From NCBI RefSeq assembly GCF_042434915.1, contig NZ_CP170198.1, forward strand, positions 3,224,001-3,288,000: a DNA stretch of 64,000 nt, given 5' to 3'. Below the pieces are notes generated by a model. The model did not search any database and was not told the DNA's origin. It worked only from the letters and a program-made list of their open reading frames with translations. The number at the start of each line of letters is the position of its first letter. Position 1 is the first letter of the stretch. The DNA comes from Aquimarina sp042434915 (lineage in GTDB: Bacteria > Bacteroidota > Bacteroidia > Flavobacteriales > Flavobacteriaceae). The position numbers and the translations under genes were made by a program. Below are positions 1 to 8,729 of this stretch, one piece after another.

Positions 1-426
1 GTAAAAAAAACAATAATAGGAAGGACTGATAAGGCTGATTTTCCACTTCTGGAAATTAACGAGATTGATGTAAAAATAGATACAGGTGCCTACACCTCTT
101 CAATACATTGTAAGGATATAGAGGAGATTGGTGAAACACTGCAATGTAGCTTTTTGGATGCGACACACCCAGAGTATAATGGTAAGCGTTTTACTTTTAC
201 CAATTATGATATTACAGCAGTAAAAAGTAGTAATGGAGAAATAGAAGTTCGTTATATTATACGAACAAAAATTCGCCTTTTTAACAAGACGTATCCAATT
301 ACATTAACGTTATCATCGAGAGATGATATGCGTTTTCCTGTATTACTAGGAAGACGCTTTTTAAGCGGAAAATTTTTAGTCGATCCACAAATAGAGGATC
401 AATCACATAATAACAAATCAAAATGA
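1..426 (+). CDS. RimB-type ATP-dependent zinc protease / retropepsin-like protein (5' partial)
   Basis: Reading frame 1 is open from the first base of the window, so the start codon lies upstream. About 141 residues are visible. The early segment carries an Asp-Thr-Gly-Ala (DTGA) motif followed by YTSS, as in the Pfam 'Zn_protease' family, which has a retropepsin-like fold and is usually coded next to rimK. The stop codon overlaps the rimK start (ATGA), so the two are translationally coupled. In Pseudomonas, RimB works with RimK in modifying ribosomal protein S6. A similar role here is inferred from family and position. Whether the protein uses zinc or the Asp is not decided by the sequence. 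Confidence 0.85.
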   Translation, partial: VKKTIIGRTDKADFPLLEINEIDVKIDTGAYTSSIHCKDIEEIGETLQCSFLDATHPEYNGKRFTFTNYDITAVKSSNGEIEVRYIIRTKIRLFNKTYPITLTLSSRDDMRFPVLLGRRFLSGKFLVDPQIEDQSHNNKSK

Positions 427-1295
427 ACATTAAAATCTTGTCGCGAAGCGCGAGCCTTTTTTCAACAGACGCGCTTGTACAGGCAGCAGTAAAACGTAAG
501 CATACAGTACAGGTAATTGACCCACTCAATTGCGACATAGTTATAGAGAAAAAAAAACCAGAAATTTATTATCGCGGAAAACGTTTAGATCACGTTGATG
601 CGGTAATACCTAGAATAGGAGCATCGATAACATTTTACGGTACAGCAGTTGTACGACAATTTGAGATGATGAACGTTTTTACAACAGTACAGTCACAAGC
701 TCTTGTTCAATCCAGGGATAAACTACGTAGTCTTCAAATACTTTCTAAAGCTGGTTTGGGTTTACCCAAAACTGTTTTTACAAATTATTCTAAAGACGTA
801 TCTGGTGCTATAGAGCATGTAGGTGGGGCTCCTTTAATTATAAAATTATTAGAAGGTACACAAGGTCTGGGTGTAGTACTAGCAGATACTCAAAATGCTG
901 CAGAGTCTGTAATAGAAGCCTTCAATGGACTACAAGCTAGAGTTATCATTCAAGAATATATAAAAGAGGCAAAAGGGGCAGATATACGAGCTTTGGTTAT
1001 AGATGGACAAGTAATCGGTGCAATGAAGCGACAAGGTAAGGATGGTGAATTTAGATCTAACCTACATAGAGGCGGCAGTGCCGAAGTGATAACACTTAGT
1101 GAAGAAGAAGAAAATGCAGCAATTAAAGCTGCAAAAGCTATGAAACTAGGTGTGGCAGGAGTCGATATGTTGCAAAGTGAACGAGGACCTTTGATTTTGG
1201 AGGTTAATTCTTCACCTGGACTAGAAGGTATTCAAAAAGCTACAGGCAAGGATATAGCAAAATCTATTATAAGGTATATTGAACGAAGTATTTAA
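423..1295 (+). CDS. rimK: RimK, ribosomal protein S6--L-glutamate ligase (ATP-grasp)
   Basis: This 290-residue protein has the usual RimK length. It has an N-terminal pre-ATP-grasp domain (about 1-100), the segment VQSRDKLRSLQ, a glycine-rich ATP loop (LLEGTQGLGV), and the C-terminal metal/ATP motif EVNSSPGLEG near residue 265. RimK adds glutamate residues to the C-terminus of ribosomal protein S6. The ATG overlaps the stop codon of the RimB-like gene, and the M14-family hydrolase gene follows after 17 bases, so the three probably form one operon. RimK relatives such as LysX or cofactor ligases are alternatives, but the RimB neighbour favours RimK. Confidence 0.92.
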   Translation: MNIKILSRSASLFSTDALVQAAVKRKHTVQVIDPLNCDIVIEKKKPEIYYRGKRLDHVDAVIPRIGASITFYGTAVVRQFEMMNVFTTVQSQALVQSRDKLRSLQILSKAGLGLPKTVFTNYSKDVSGAIEHVGGAPLIIKLLEGTQGLGVVLADTQNAAESVIEAFNGLQARVIIQEYIKEAKGADIRALVIDGQVIGAMKRQGKDGEFRSNLHRGGSAEVITLSEEEENAAIKAAKAMKLGVAGVDMLQSERGPLILEVNSSPGLEGIQKATGKDIAKSIIRYIERSI

Positions 1296-1312
1296 TCATA
1301 GTATGTGTCGAT

Positions 1313-2293
1313 ATGAAAACATCTGATGTTCTTAATATTTTAGGCGAAAATATACTCTTAGGAGAGAGTCGAACAATTAATTTTAATATTGCCAACCTTT
1401 ATACGTCTACAAAAGTTGAAATTCCAATAATTATAGAACGTTCCAAAAATCCTGGTCCTACTGTATTAATAACGGCAGGAATTCATGGAGATGAGGTAAA
1501 TGGGGTAGAGATTGTAAGACAAATTATTTCTAAAAAAATAAATAAACCTCAATGTGGAACCATTATCTGTATACCACTTTTAAATGTATTCGGATTTTTG
1601 AATATGGATCGGTTTTTTCCAGACGGACGAGATCTTAATCGCGTATTTCCTGGATCAAAGAATGGTTCTTTAGCTAGTCAATTTGCGTATCAGTTTACCA
1701 ACGAAATCTTACCAGTAGCAGATTATTGTCTAGATTTTCATACAGGTGGAGGGAGTCGATTTAATGCAGCACATATTCGGGTAGACCCTTCAAATGCAGA
1801 GTTGATGAAATTAGCCGAAATCTTTGACGCACCATTTACATTGTTATCAAAAAATGTCGATGGCTCGTTTAGGGCTACTTGCTCAAAAAAAGATATCAAA
1901 ATTTTACTTTTTGAGGGTGGTAAATCTCAAAACAGCAATAAAGATATAGCAAAAGAAGGGGTTACAGGTACAATGAGAATCCTTAAGCATCTCAAAATGC
2001 TCATGCCTGAGTTTTCTATTCCTAATACCAAAACCAAAAGTATTGTCATAAAGAAAAGCTATTGGGTACGCGCCAAAAATAGTGGAATGTTGCATATTAA
2101 AATTCCTTGCGGAAAACATGTCGAGAAAGGAGAATTTTTGGCTACAATTACCGACCCTTATGGAAAAATGCGTAAGGTGGTAAGAGCACCTAATGAAGGA
2201 TATATAATTAATGTTAACGAAGCACCTATTATCCATAAAGGAGATGCTATTTTTCATATTACAACACAATTAGCTAACGATGCAAATGACTAA
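1313..2293 (+). CDS. Succinylglutamate desuccinylase/aspartoacylase-family zinc hydrolase (M14-like)
   Basis: The 326-residue protein shows the complete AstE/AspA zinc set: H58 and E61 in GIHGDE, H143 in DFHTGG, and a catalytic Glu at E201 in LLFEGG. A C-terminal beta domain (about 240-320) follows, as in aspartoacylases. The family removes acyl or amino-acid groups from glutamate or aspartate-type substrates. Its place directly after rimK, with 17 bases between them, suggests it acts on a glutamate-tailed substrate or a related dipeptide. This is inference, since no arginine-catabolism (ast) genes lie nearby. The 3' end overlaps the next gene by 14 bases. Confidence 0.85.
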   Translation: MKTSDVLNILGENILLGESRTINFNIANLYTSTKVEIPIIIERSKNPGPTVLITAGIHGDEVNGVEIVRQIISKKINKPQCGTIICIPLLNVFGFLNMDRFFPDGRDLNRVFPGSKNGSLASQFAYQFTNEILPVADYCLDFHTGGGSRFNAAHIRVDPSNAELMKLAEIFDAPFTLLSKNVDGSFRATCSKKDIKILLFEGGKSQNSNKDIAKEGVTGTMRILKHLKMLMPEFSIPNTKTKSIVIKKSYWVRAKNSGMLHIKIPCGKHVEKGEFLATITDPYGKMRKVVRAPNEGYIINVNEAPIIHKGDAIFHITTQLANDAND

Positions 2294-2852
2294 AAGTGCT
2301 CTAAGGTCTAAGTATAAAAGGTTAAGGTCACAGCTGGACGAAGAAACTATTCAGTCAAAAAGTTTAGTTTTGGCTAATCGCTTACTATCGCTACCCATCT
2401 GGGATTATACAACGTACCATTTGTTTCTATCGATTAAAGAACAAAAAGAAATAGATACAGAATTTATACTGCACATTCTTCAAGGTAAAGATAAAAATAT
2501 TGTAGTGCCAAAAAGCGATTTTAATACTAGAACTTTAAAAAATTACTTGCTTACAGATAATACTCTTCTTAAAACAAATAGCTACAATATACCAGAACCA
2601 GTAGACGGAGTTCAAATTAAATCTGATCAGATAGAGGTGGTCTTTGTACCCTTATTAGCTTTTGATATAAAAGGAAATCGTATTGGTTATGGCAAAGGAT
2701 TTTACGATCGTTTCTTAGCTACTTGTGACAATAAAGTCCTTAAAATAGGGCTCTCTTTTTTTGATGCCGAAAAAGAACTTATTGATATCGAAAATTCGGA
2801 TATACGACTTGATTACTGTGTGACCCCTGATAAAACTTATATGTTCAAGTAA
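2280..2852 (+). CDS. 5-formyltetrahydrofolate cyclo-ligase
   Basis: The product is 190 residues, the normal size for MTHFS/YgfA. The C-terminal signature GYGKGFYDRFL near residue 138 binds the ATP phosphate, and the N-terminus carries the basic stretch typical of the family. The enzyme converts 5-formyl-THF to 5,10-methenyl-THF with ATP and returns an inhibitory folate to the one-carbon pool in the cytoplasm. The start overlaps the hydrolase gene by 14 bases. A second ATG six bases later is also possible. It appears to be the last gene of the rimB-rimK operon. Confidence 0.93.
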   Translation: MQMTKSALRSKYKRLRSQLDEETIQSKSLVLANRLLSLPIWDYTTYHLFLSIKEQKEIDTEFILHILQGKDKNIVVPKSDFNTRTLKNYLLTDNTLLKTNSYNIPEPVDGVQIKSDQIEVVFVPLLAFDIKGNRIGYGKGFYDRFLATCDNKVLKIGLSFFDAEKELIDIENSDIRLDYCVTPDKTYMFK

Positions 2853-2911
2853 ATTTCGTTTGAATCTAGCGATTCTTTATAGTATATTAGATTCTTAATT
2901 GCACTATACTT

Positions 2912-3316
2912 ATGTCCCAAAAGTTAGAGAAGATATGCATTATTGACGATGATAAAATATACGTCAATCTCATCACTAAAATTATTAGGATGAGAAAATT
3001 ATCTGAAGATATCTTGATTTTTAAAAACGGCAAAGAAGCTATTGAGTTCTTTGTTAATGCATTAGAGAGGAACAAACAAGAAATGATACCCGATGTTATT
3101 TTACTTGATTTAAATATGCCAATCATGGATGGTTGGGAGTTTTTACAAGAATTCCATAAAATTAAAGATCAAATCCAAGAGAGATATAATCTTTATGTGG
3201 TTAGTTCTTCTATCGATTCTAGGGATGTAGATCGAGCAAAAGCCATAGATTTTGTGAGAGATTACCTAACAAAGCCAATTAAGATTCAAGATTTTGAAAA
3301 ACTTCTAAGCAATTAG
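2912..3316 (+). CDS. Single-domain response regulator (CheY-like receiver)
   Basis: The 134-residue product is a lone receiver domain with no output domain. The acidic pocket is D12-D14, the phosphoacceptor is D66 in LLDLNMP, the conserved Ser/Thr position falls in VVSSS (98-100), and K121 lies in LTKP. It probably passes phosphate within a relay or binds a partner protein. No histidine kinase is in the window, so its partner cannot be named. The stop overlaps the convergent lspA stop by four bases. Confidence 0.92.
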   Translation: MSQKLEKICIIDDDKIYVNLITKIIRMRKLSEDILIFKNGKEAIEFFVNALERNKQEMIPDVILLDLNMPIMDGWEFLQEFHKIKDQIQERYNLYVVSSSIDSRDVDRAKAIDFVRDYLTKPIKIQDFEKLLSN

Positions 3317-3930
3317 TCTAACTTGATGTTTTCTTTTGGAAATGCTCTTTTATTAAATAATAGCAGTAAAAATACGCCAATACTTATAGCAGAGTCAGCA
3401 ATATTAAATACTGGATCAAAAAACGAAAAAGGTTGTCCCCCCCAAAACGGAATCCATTCTGGTAGTATACCATCATATAAAGTAAATTGAATCATATCGA
3501 CTACTTTACCATAAAATATATCTTCATAGCCTCCTGCAACAGGTAAAAACTCTGCAATCTCAATACTAGTGCTTTCACTAAAAAGAATACCGTAAAATAT
3601 AGAATCAATAATATTACCAAAAGCTCCTGCAAAAATTAAAGCAATACAGAAAATAAGGATACTCGAACTTTTTTTACGAACAGCATCATATAACCAATAT
3701 CCAATACCGGTAATAGCTACAAGTCTAAAAAGTGTTAATGCAAGTTTACCATAAATACCAGGAAGCTCAAAACCCCAAGCCATTCCTTTATTTTCGACAA
3801 AAACGATTCTAAACCAATCAAAAACTTTAACCTCTTCATACAAGCTAAAATTAGTTTTGATATAAATTTTAGAAACTTGATCAATAAGTAGTACTAAGAT
3901 TATTACTAAAATGGATTTTTTTAAGGACAT
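3313..3930 (-). CDS. lspA: Lipoprotein signal peptidase (signal peptidase II)
   Basis: The 205-residue membrane protein cleaves the signal peptide of prolipoproteins after lipidation. Catalytic aspartates sit in GNIID and FNIAD, the two family signatures, and four hydrophobic helices are visible. It is longer than the E. coli enzyme (about 165 residues) because of an insert between the signatures (about residues 120-165), which is usual in Bacteroidota. Several lipoproteins in this window (at 9529, 19172, 27709, 36916 and 52518) are its likely substrates. It lies downstream of ileS and the DksA-like gene, an arrangement common in the phylum. Confidence 0.95.
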   Translation of the reverse strand: MSLKKSILVIILVLLIDQVSKIYIKTNFSLYEEVKVFDWFRIVFVENKGMAWGFELPGIYGKLALTLFRLVAITGIGYWLYDAVRKKSSSILIFCIALIFAGAFGNIIDSIFYGILFSESTSIEIAEFLPVAGGYEDIFYGKVVDMIQFTLYDGILPEWIPFWGGQPFSFFDPVFNIADSAISIGVFLLLLFNKRAFPKENIKLD

Positions 3931-3983
3931 ATTTATATTTTACAAGATCATCAATCTTATATGAGATCGACAAAAATAATGTT

Positions 3984-4607
3984 TTATTTTATTTTATAAG
4001 CACTTATATCTCCGCTGAGAGAGATAAGATGTATATTATGCGTTCCCGACATTTTTTCTGTATAAATTGTACCTGTATTTGAGTTGGTTATTAGATTTGC
4101 ATTTTTTGTAGTAAGTTTAATAGAACCAGTAATGGTATAAATAGCTGCGTCTCCCTCAAAGTAATTGGCAGTAACCATACCCGAATTAACTTCGGTAAAC
4201 AAGTAAGGAAGTTTTGCATTAATTGCAACATCTGCTTGTCTTGTAGATATAAAAAGACTTATGTGCTTAGGAATATAGAGTTTTATTGTAGCTACGCTAA
4301 TTTTATGTGCGGCTAATTTATCATTAGGATTGTTGGTAAATGGTTGTAGTTTATCCGCAATATATAATGATGATTCGGCTAATTTTGTTTGGATTGTAAA
4401 TAAGTTTTGGTATTCACCTTCAGAACGATAGTTAATTTTTATACTCTCGTCAACCGAATTAAACACCTGTATGTTAGATATATACTTGGATTTAATATAA
4501 ATAGATTTAATATTGTTACTAGCAATACTTTTTTCTCCACGCATTTGACTAATACTATTCGTATAAACTAATAGGAAAATTAGTAAGAATGGAAAGACTC
4601 GTTTCAT
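3984..4607 (-). CDS. Secreted GIN/DUF4097-like adhesin-fold protein
   Basis: The 207-residue protein begins with a clear signal peptide (MKRVFPFLLIFLLVYTNSIS). The mature part is rich in Ser, Thr, Ile and Asn, with repeating short beta strands such as SIKLTT and TGTIYTE, typical of the DUF4097 / 'head GIN' beta-solenoid families. The function is unknown and it is probably periplasmic or surface-exposed. A strong terminator (4624-4664) separates it from the DksA-like gene upstream, so it probably has its own promoter. No catalytic motif is visible. Confidence 0.75.
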   Translation of the reverse strand: MKRVFPFLLIFLLVYTNSISQMRGEKSIASNNIKSIYIKSKYISNIQVFNSVDESIKINYRSEGEYQNLFTIQTKLAESSLYIADKLQPFTNNPNDKLAAHKISVATIKLYIPKHISLFISTRQADVAINAKLPYLFTEVNSGMVTANYFEGDAAIYTITGSIKLTTKNANLITNSNTGTIYTEKMSGTHNIHLISLSGDISAYKIK

Positions 4608-4623
4608 TGAAAGAGATTAGTAA

Positions 4624-4664
4624 AAACAAGTAATGCTTTCTGTAACAGAAAGCATTACTTGTTT
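4624..4664 (-). terminator. Rho-independent terminator after the DksA-like gene
   Basis: A perfect 18-bp stem with a 5-base loop (4642-4646) is followed by a T-run when read on the minus strand. It lies 19 bases past the DksA-like stop codon and ends the ileS-dksA transcript. Confidence 0.9.
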
Positions 4665-4682
4665 AATAAAATAATTTACAAA

Positions 4683-5066
4683 CTAGCTTTGCATGTTTTT
4701 TGCTTCAATACTTAAAGTAGCATGAGGTACAAGTTTTAAACGTTCAGGGTTAATTAATTTCCCAGTTATTCTACAGACACCGTAAGTCTTATTTTCTATA
4801 CGTAGTAGTGCGTTTTTTAAATCTCTAACAAATTTTTCTTGTCTAATGGCTAATTGAGTATTAGCTTCTTTAGACATTGTTTCACTACCCTCTTCAAAGG
4901 CTTTAAAGGTTGGTGAAGTATCATCCGTACCATTATTACCATCATTTTTATATGCACTTTGAAGTAATTCTAAATCCTTATTAGCTTTTTGCATTTTTTC
5001 GAGAATTATCTCCTTGAATTTAGCAAGCTCAGCATCACTATATCTTACTTTTATATCATCTGCCAT
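4683..5066 (-). CDS. TraR/DksA-family protein with degenerate zinc finger
   Basis: This 127-residue protein has a long N-terminal helical region (about 10-90) and a short C-terminal domain like DksA/TraR. DksA binds the RNA polymerase secondary channel and works with ppGpp. The canonical four-Cys zinc finger is lost: only C98 (in YGVCRITGK) remains, and the partner Cys positions are Thr, Ser and others. The fold is probably held by packing alone, as in other Bacteroidota members. It sits four bases downstream of ileS and upstream of the terminator at 4624-4664. Confidence 0.88.
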   Translation of the reverse strand: MADDIKVRYSDAELAKFKEIILEKMQKANKDLELLQSAYKNDGNNGTDDTSPTFKAFEEGSETMSKEANTQLAIRQEKFVRDLKNALLRIENKTYGVCRITGKLINPERLKLVPHATLSIEAKNMQS

Positions 5067-5070
5067 ATCA

Positions 5071-8000
5071 TTAATTTTTTTTAATTATTAATTGGGTTGC
5101 AATGTCATCAAACGTTATCTCGGTACCATTTATTATGGTGTCAGAAAATTCGATGGTTTCGGTAAGCGTTTCACTTTTGATATATGTTTCATTGGTCAAA
5201 ACTGCTTCTTGAATTTGTTTATTATCCTCAAATATGATAGTTATCTTATCGGTTACTTCAAGTCCACTGTCCTTACGCAAGTTTTGTATACGATTGACCA
5301 ACTCTCTTGCGACACCTTCTTTTTTAAGATCGGGTGTAATGGTAACGTCTAATGCAACCGTCAATGATCCAGAGTTTGCGACGAGCCAACCTTCAATATC
5401 CTGAGAACTTATTTCAACATCTTCAGATCCTAAAGTAACAATTTTATCGTTAATTTTTATATTGTAAGATCCAGTTTGTTCGATGATTTTGATTTTTTCT
5501 TGATCAAATTTCTGTATTTCACTGGCAATCAGTTTCATGTCCTTTCCAAATCTTGGGCCTAATGTTTTAAAATTTGGCTTAATTTGTTTTACTAAGATTC
5601 CAGAGGCATCATCAATCAACTCTATTTCTTTTACATTAACTTCACTCTTAATAAGCTCAGAAATATCATCTATCTCTTTTCTTTCTGCTTCATTAAGTAT
5701 CGGTATCATAATGCGCTTTAGGGGTTGCCTCACTTTAATTTTTTCCTTTTGACGTAAAGAGAGTACAAGAGAACAAATAGTTTGAGCTTTTTGCATTTTA
5801 TGTTCTAATTTACCATCAACAAAAGAAGCATCATACTCTGGAAACGTAGTTAGATGTACACTTTCATAATTCTCTTTTCTAGTGACACCATTCAAATCTT
5901 TGTACAGGCGATCCATAAAAAATGGAGCGACTGGAGCACTCAATTTTGCTACGGTTACCATACAAGTGTAGAGTGTTTGATAGGCAGATATTTTATCCTC
6001 TTGATAATCTCCTTTCCAATAGCGCCTTCTACTCAAACGCACGAACCAGTTACTCAAATTTTCTTGCACAAAATCTGAAATGGCGCGTGTAGCCTTTGTA
6101 GGTTCATAATCATTATAAAATGTATCTACAATTTTAATTAATGAATGTAATTCACTTAAAATCCAGCGATCAATTTCGGGACGTTCTTGTAAAGGGATAT
6201 CATTCTCTTTATAAGTGAATGCATCTATATTAGCATATAGAGTAAAGAACGAATAGGTATTGTATAAAGTGCCAAAAAATTTACGCCGTACCTCAGCGAT
6301 ACCTTCACTATCAAATTTTAAGTTATCCCAAGGATTTGCATTGCTAATCATGTACCACCGCGTTGCATCTGGTCCATAATTTTTTAGAGTTTCAAATGGA
6401 TCTACTGCATTACCCAGTCGTTTGGACATTTTTTGCCCATTTTTGTCTAACACAAGACCATTTGACACCACATTTTTATAAGCAACATCGTCAAATATCA
6501 TAGTAGCAATAGCGTGTAGGGTATAAAACCATCCACGTGTTTGATCTACCCCTTCTGCTATAAAATCGGCTTTTTTAGCTCCCGATTCTACTTTGTTTTT
6601 ATTCTCGAATGGGTAGTGCCATTGAGCATAAGGCATAGCGCCAGAATCAAACCATACATCAATTAAATCACTTTCTCGTCGCATCATTTTACCAGAAGCC
6701 GAAACCAAGGTAATTTTGTCAACCACATTTTTATGAAGATCGATAGTATCATAATTTTCTTCGCTCATATCGCCGACTTTAAACTCGGCAAATATATCTT
6801 CGGTTAGAACACCAGCTTTGATTGCTTTCTGCATTTCATTTTTTAGCTCGGCAATAGATCCTATTATTAGTTCTTCCTTACCATCCTCGGTTCTCCAAAT
6901 TGGCAGTGGGATTCCCCAATAACGGGAACGAGATAAGTTCCAGTCATTAGCATTGGCTAACCAGTTACCAAACCGACCCTCACCAGTTGCTTTGGGTTTC
7001 CAATTAATTCCTAAATTTAATTCGTGCATGCGATCCTTAAAATCAGTGACTTTTATAAACCAAGAATCTAGAGGATAATATAAAATTGGCTTGTCGGTAC
7101 GCCAGCAGTTAGGGTAGCTATGTACATATTTTTCAACCTTAAAGGCTTTGTTTTCAGTTTTTAGCTTAATAGCAATTTCAACATCTACAGATTTCTCAGG
7201 AGCTTCTCCATCATCATAATACTCATTTTTGACATATTTTCCACCTAGCTCTTTCATCTGTTTAATAAAACGCCCTTGAAGATCTACGGTGGGAACCAGA
7301 TTGTCATTTTCATCTAACACTAACATCGCAGGAATTTCTGGTACTGCCTGTTTTGCTACTAAAGCATCATCTGCTCCAAAGGTAGGTGAGGTGTGTACAA
7401 TACCTGTTCCATCTTCTGTAGTAACAAAATCACCAAGAATTACTCTAAAAGCATTTTCTGGATTGTGATACGGTTGGACATAGTCCAAAAGTTGTTCGTA
7501 CTTGATGTCTATTAAATCTGAGCCTTTACAGGATGCAATAATTTGATAAGGTATTTTTTTATCTTGAGGAGTATAAGCTTCTAGTGCAGTACTATCATCT
7601 TCGATTGCATAATACTTTCCAGTAAACTGTTTTGCAATTAACTTTTTTGCCAAAATTACTTGAATGGGTTCAAAGGTATATTGATTAAACGTTTTTACAA
7701 CTACATAATCAATTTTTGAACCAACAGTAAGGGCTGTGTTACTGGGCAAGGTCCATGGTGTTGTAGTCCATGCCAATAAATATAGATCACCAGATAGTTG
7801 AGATAATACTGCTGGGAGGGTTTCTTTTAATGTTTTAAACTGTGCTACTACTGTAGTGTCTGTAACATCTTGATAGGTGCCAGGTTGATTAAGCTCATGA
7901 GAACTTAGTCCTGTACCTGCTTTTGGTGAGTATGGCTGTATGGTGTATCCTTTGTATAGGAGCCCTTTTTTATAGATTTCTGATAATAACCACCATACAC

Positions 8001-8478
8001 TTTCCATATATTTGGATTTGTATGTAACATATGGGTCCTGCATATCAACCCAATAGCCAATTTTTTCTGTCAAATCATTCCATATATCAGTATAGCGCAT
8101 CACAGCTTTTTTACAAGCTTCGTTATAAGCTTCTATACTGATTTTCTTACCGATATCTTCTTTGGTGATTCCGAGCTCTTTTTCTACGCCTAGTTCGACA
8201 GGAAGACCATGGGTATCCCAGCCTGCTTTTCTTTTAACTTGAAAACCTTTTTGTGTTTTGTAACGACAAAAAATATCTTTGATAGCACGTGCCATAACGT
8301 GATGAATTCCTGGTAGGCCATTGGCAGATGGGGGACCTTCAAAAAATATGAATGGAGCCGCTTGCTCACGCTCAGAAATGCTCTTTTCAAAAATATTTTG
8401 TTGTTGCCAAAAATCCAGTATTTCTGCTGCCGTTTTTGGCAAGTCAAGTCCTTTATGTTCAGGAAACTTCGTGCTCAT
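5071..8478 (-). CDS. ileS: Isoleucyl-tRNA synthetase
   Basis: The 1135-residue class I synthetase charges tRNA-Ile. The HIGH-type motif appears as GLPGIHH (residues 54-60), the KMSKS-type loop as KMSKRLG near residue 683, and the CP1 editing domain lies between them (about 190-400). The length fits the long IleS type found in Bacteroidota and eukaryotic cytosol. This type lacks the C-terminal zinc domain of E. coli IleS and is often less sensitive to mupirocin, which is family knowledge and not visible directly. The DksA-like gene follows after four bases. Confidence 0.98.
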   Translation of the reverse strand: MSTKFPEHKGLDLPKTAAEILDFWQQQNIFEKSISEREQAAPFIFFEGPPSANGLPGIHHVMARAIKDIFCRYKTQKGFQVKRKAGWDTHGLPVELGVEKELGITKEDIGKKISIEAYNEACKKAVMRYTDIWNDLTEKIGYWVDMQDPYVTYKSKYMESVWWLLSEIYKKGLLYKGYTIQPYSPKAGTGLSSHELNQPGTYQDVTDTTVVAQFKTLKETLPAVLSQLSGDLYLLAWTTTPWTLPSNTALTVGSKIDYVVVKTFNQYTFEPIQVILAKKLIAKQFTGKYYAIEDDSTALEAYTPQDKKIPYQIIASCKGSDLIDIKYEQLLDYVQPYHNPENAFRVILGDFVTTEDGTGIVHTSPTFGADDALVAKQAVPEIPAMLVLDENDNLVPTVDLQGRFIKQMKELGGKYVKNEYYDDGEAPEKSVDVEIAIKLKTENKAFKVEKYVHSYPNCWRTDKPILYYPLDSWFIKVTDFKDRMHELNLGINWKPKATGEGRFGNWLANANDWNLSRSRYWGIPLPIWRTEDGKEELIIGSIAELKNEMQKAIKAGVLTEDIFAEFKVGDMSEENYDTIDLHKNVVDKITLVSASGKMMRRESDLIDVWFDSGAMPYAQWHYPFENKNKVESGAKKADFIAEGVDQTRGWFYTLHAIATMIFDDVAYKNVVSNGLVLDKNGQKMSKRLGNAVDPFETLKNYGPDATRWYMISNANPWDNLKFDSEGIAEVRRKFFGTLYNTYSFFTLYANIDAFTYKENDIPLQERPEIDRWILSELHSLIKIVDTFYNDYEPTKATRAISDFVQENLSNWFVRLSRRRYWKGDYQEDKISAYQTLYTCMVTVAKLSAPVAPFFMDRLYKDLNGVTRKENYESVHLTTFPEYDASFVDGKLEHKMQKAQTICSLVLSLRQKEKIKVRQPLKRIMIPILNEAERKEIDDISELIKSEVNVKEIELIDDASGILVKQIKPNFKTLGPRFGKDMKLIASEIQKFDQEKIKIIEQTGSYNIKINDKIVTLGSEDVEISSQDIEGWLVANSGSLTVALDVTITPDLKKEGVARELVNRIQNLRKDSGLEVTDKITIIFEDNKQIQEAVLTNETYIKSETLTETIEFSDTIINGTEITFDDIATQLIIKKN

Positions 8479-8729
8479 GAGGTCGTTCTTTCTGTTAAGT
8501 GTGCGAAAATAAGGATTTTATTGAAAAAAAAGAGTGATTTTATTAGTAAACGTATCCGCTTGTATTTGAATAGAATATAGAAATTTAATAATCTATAAAA
8601 TAGTTTTGCTGGTACTATGGTATTTGAGAATAAATAGAATAAAATGTTAAGTCAATAATTAACTTTTAGAGTGTCAAATTCCTTTTGTACCTTCATTCAA
8701 ATTTTAGAATTTTACTTTAATAAAGTATT

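Noticed and set aside
8479..8729. Short plus-strand frames around the ileS start (8321-8580)
   Set aside because: They are antisense shadows of the ileS 5' end without homology. The remaining intergenic bases show only a weak promoter-like TACCTTC.
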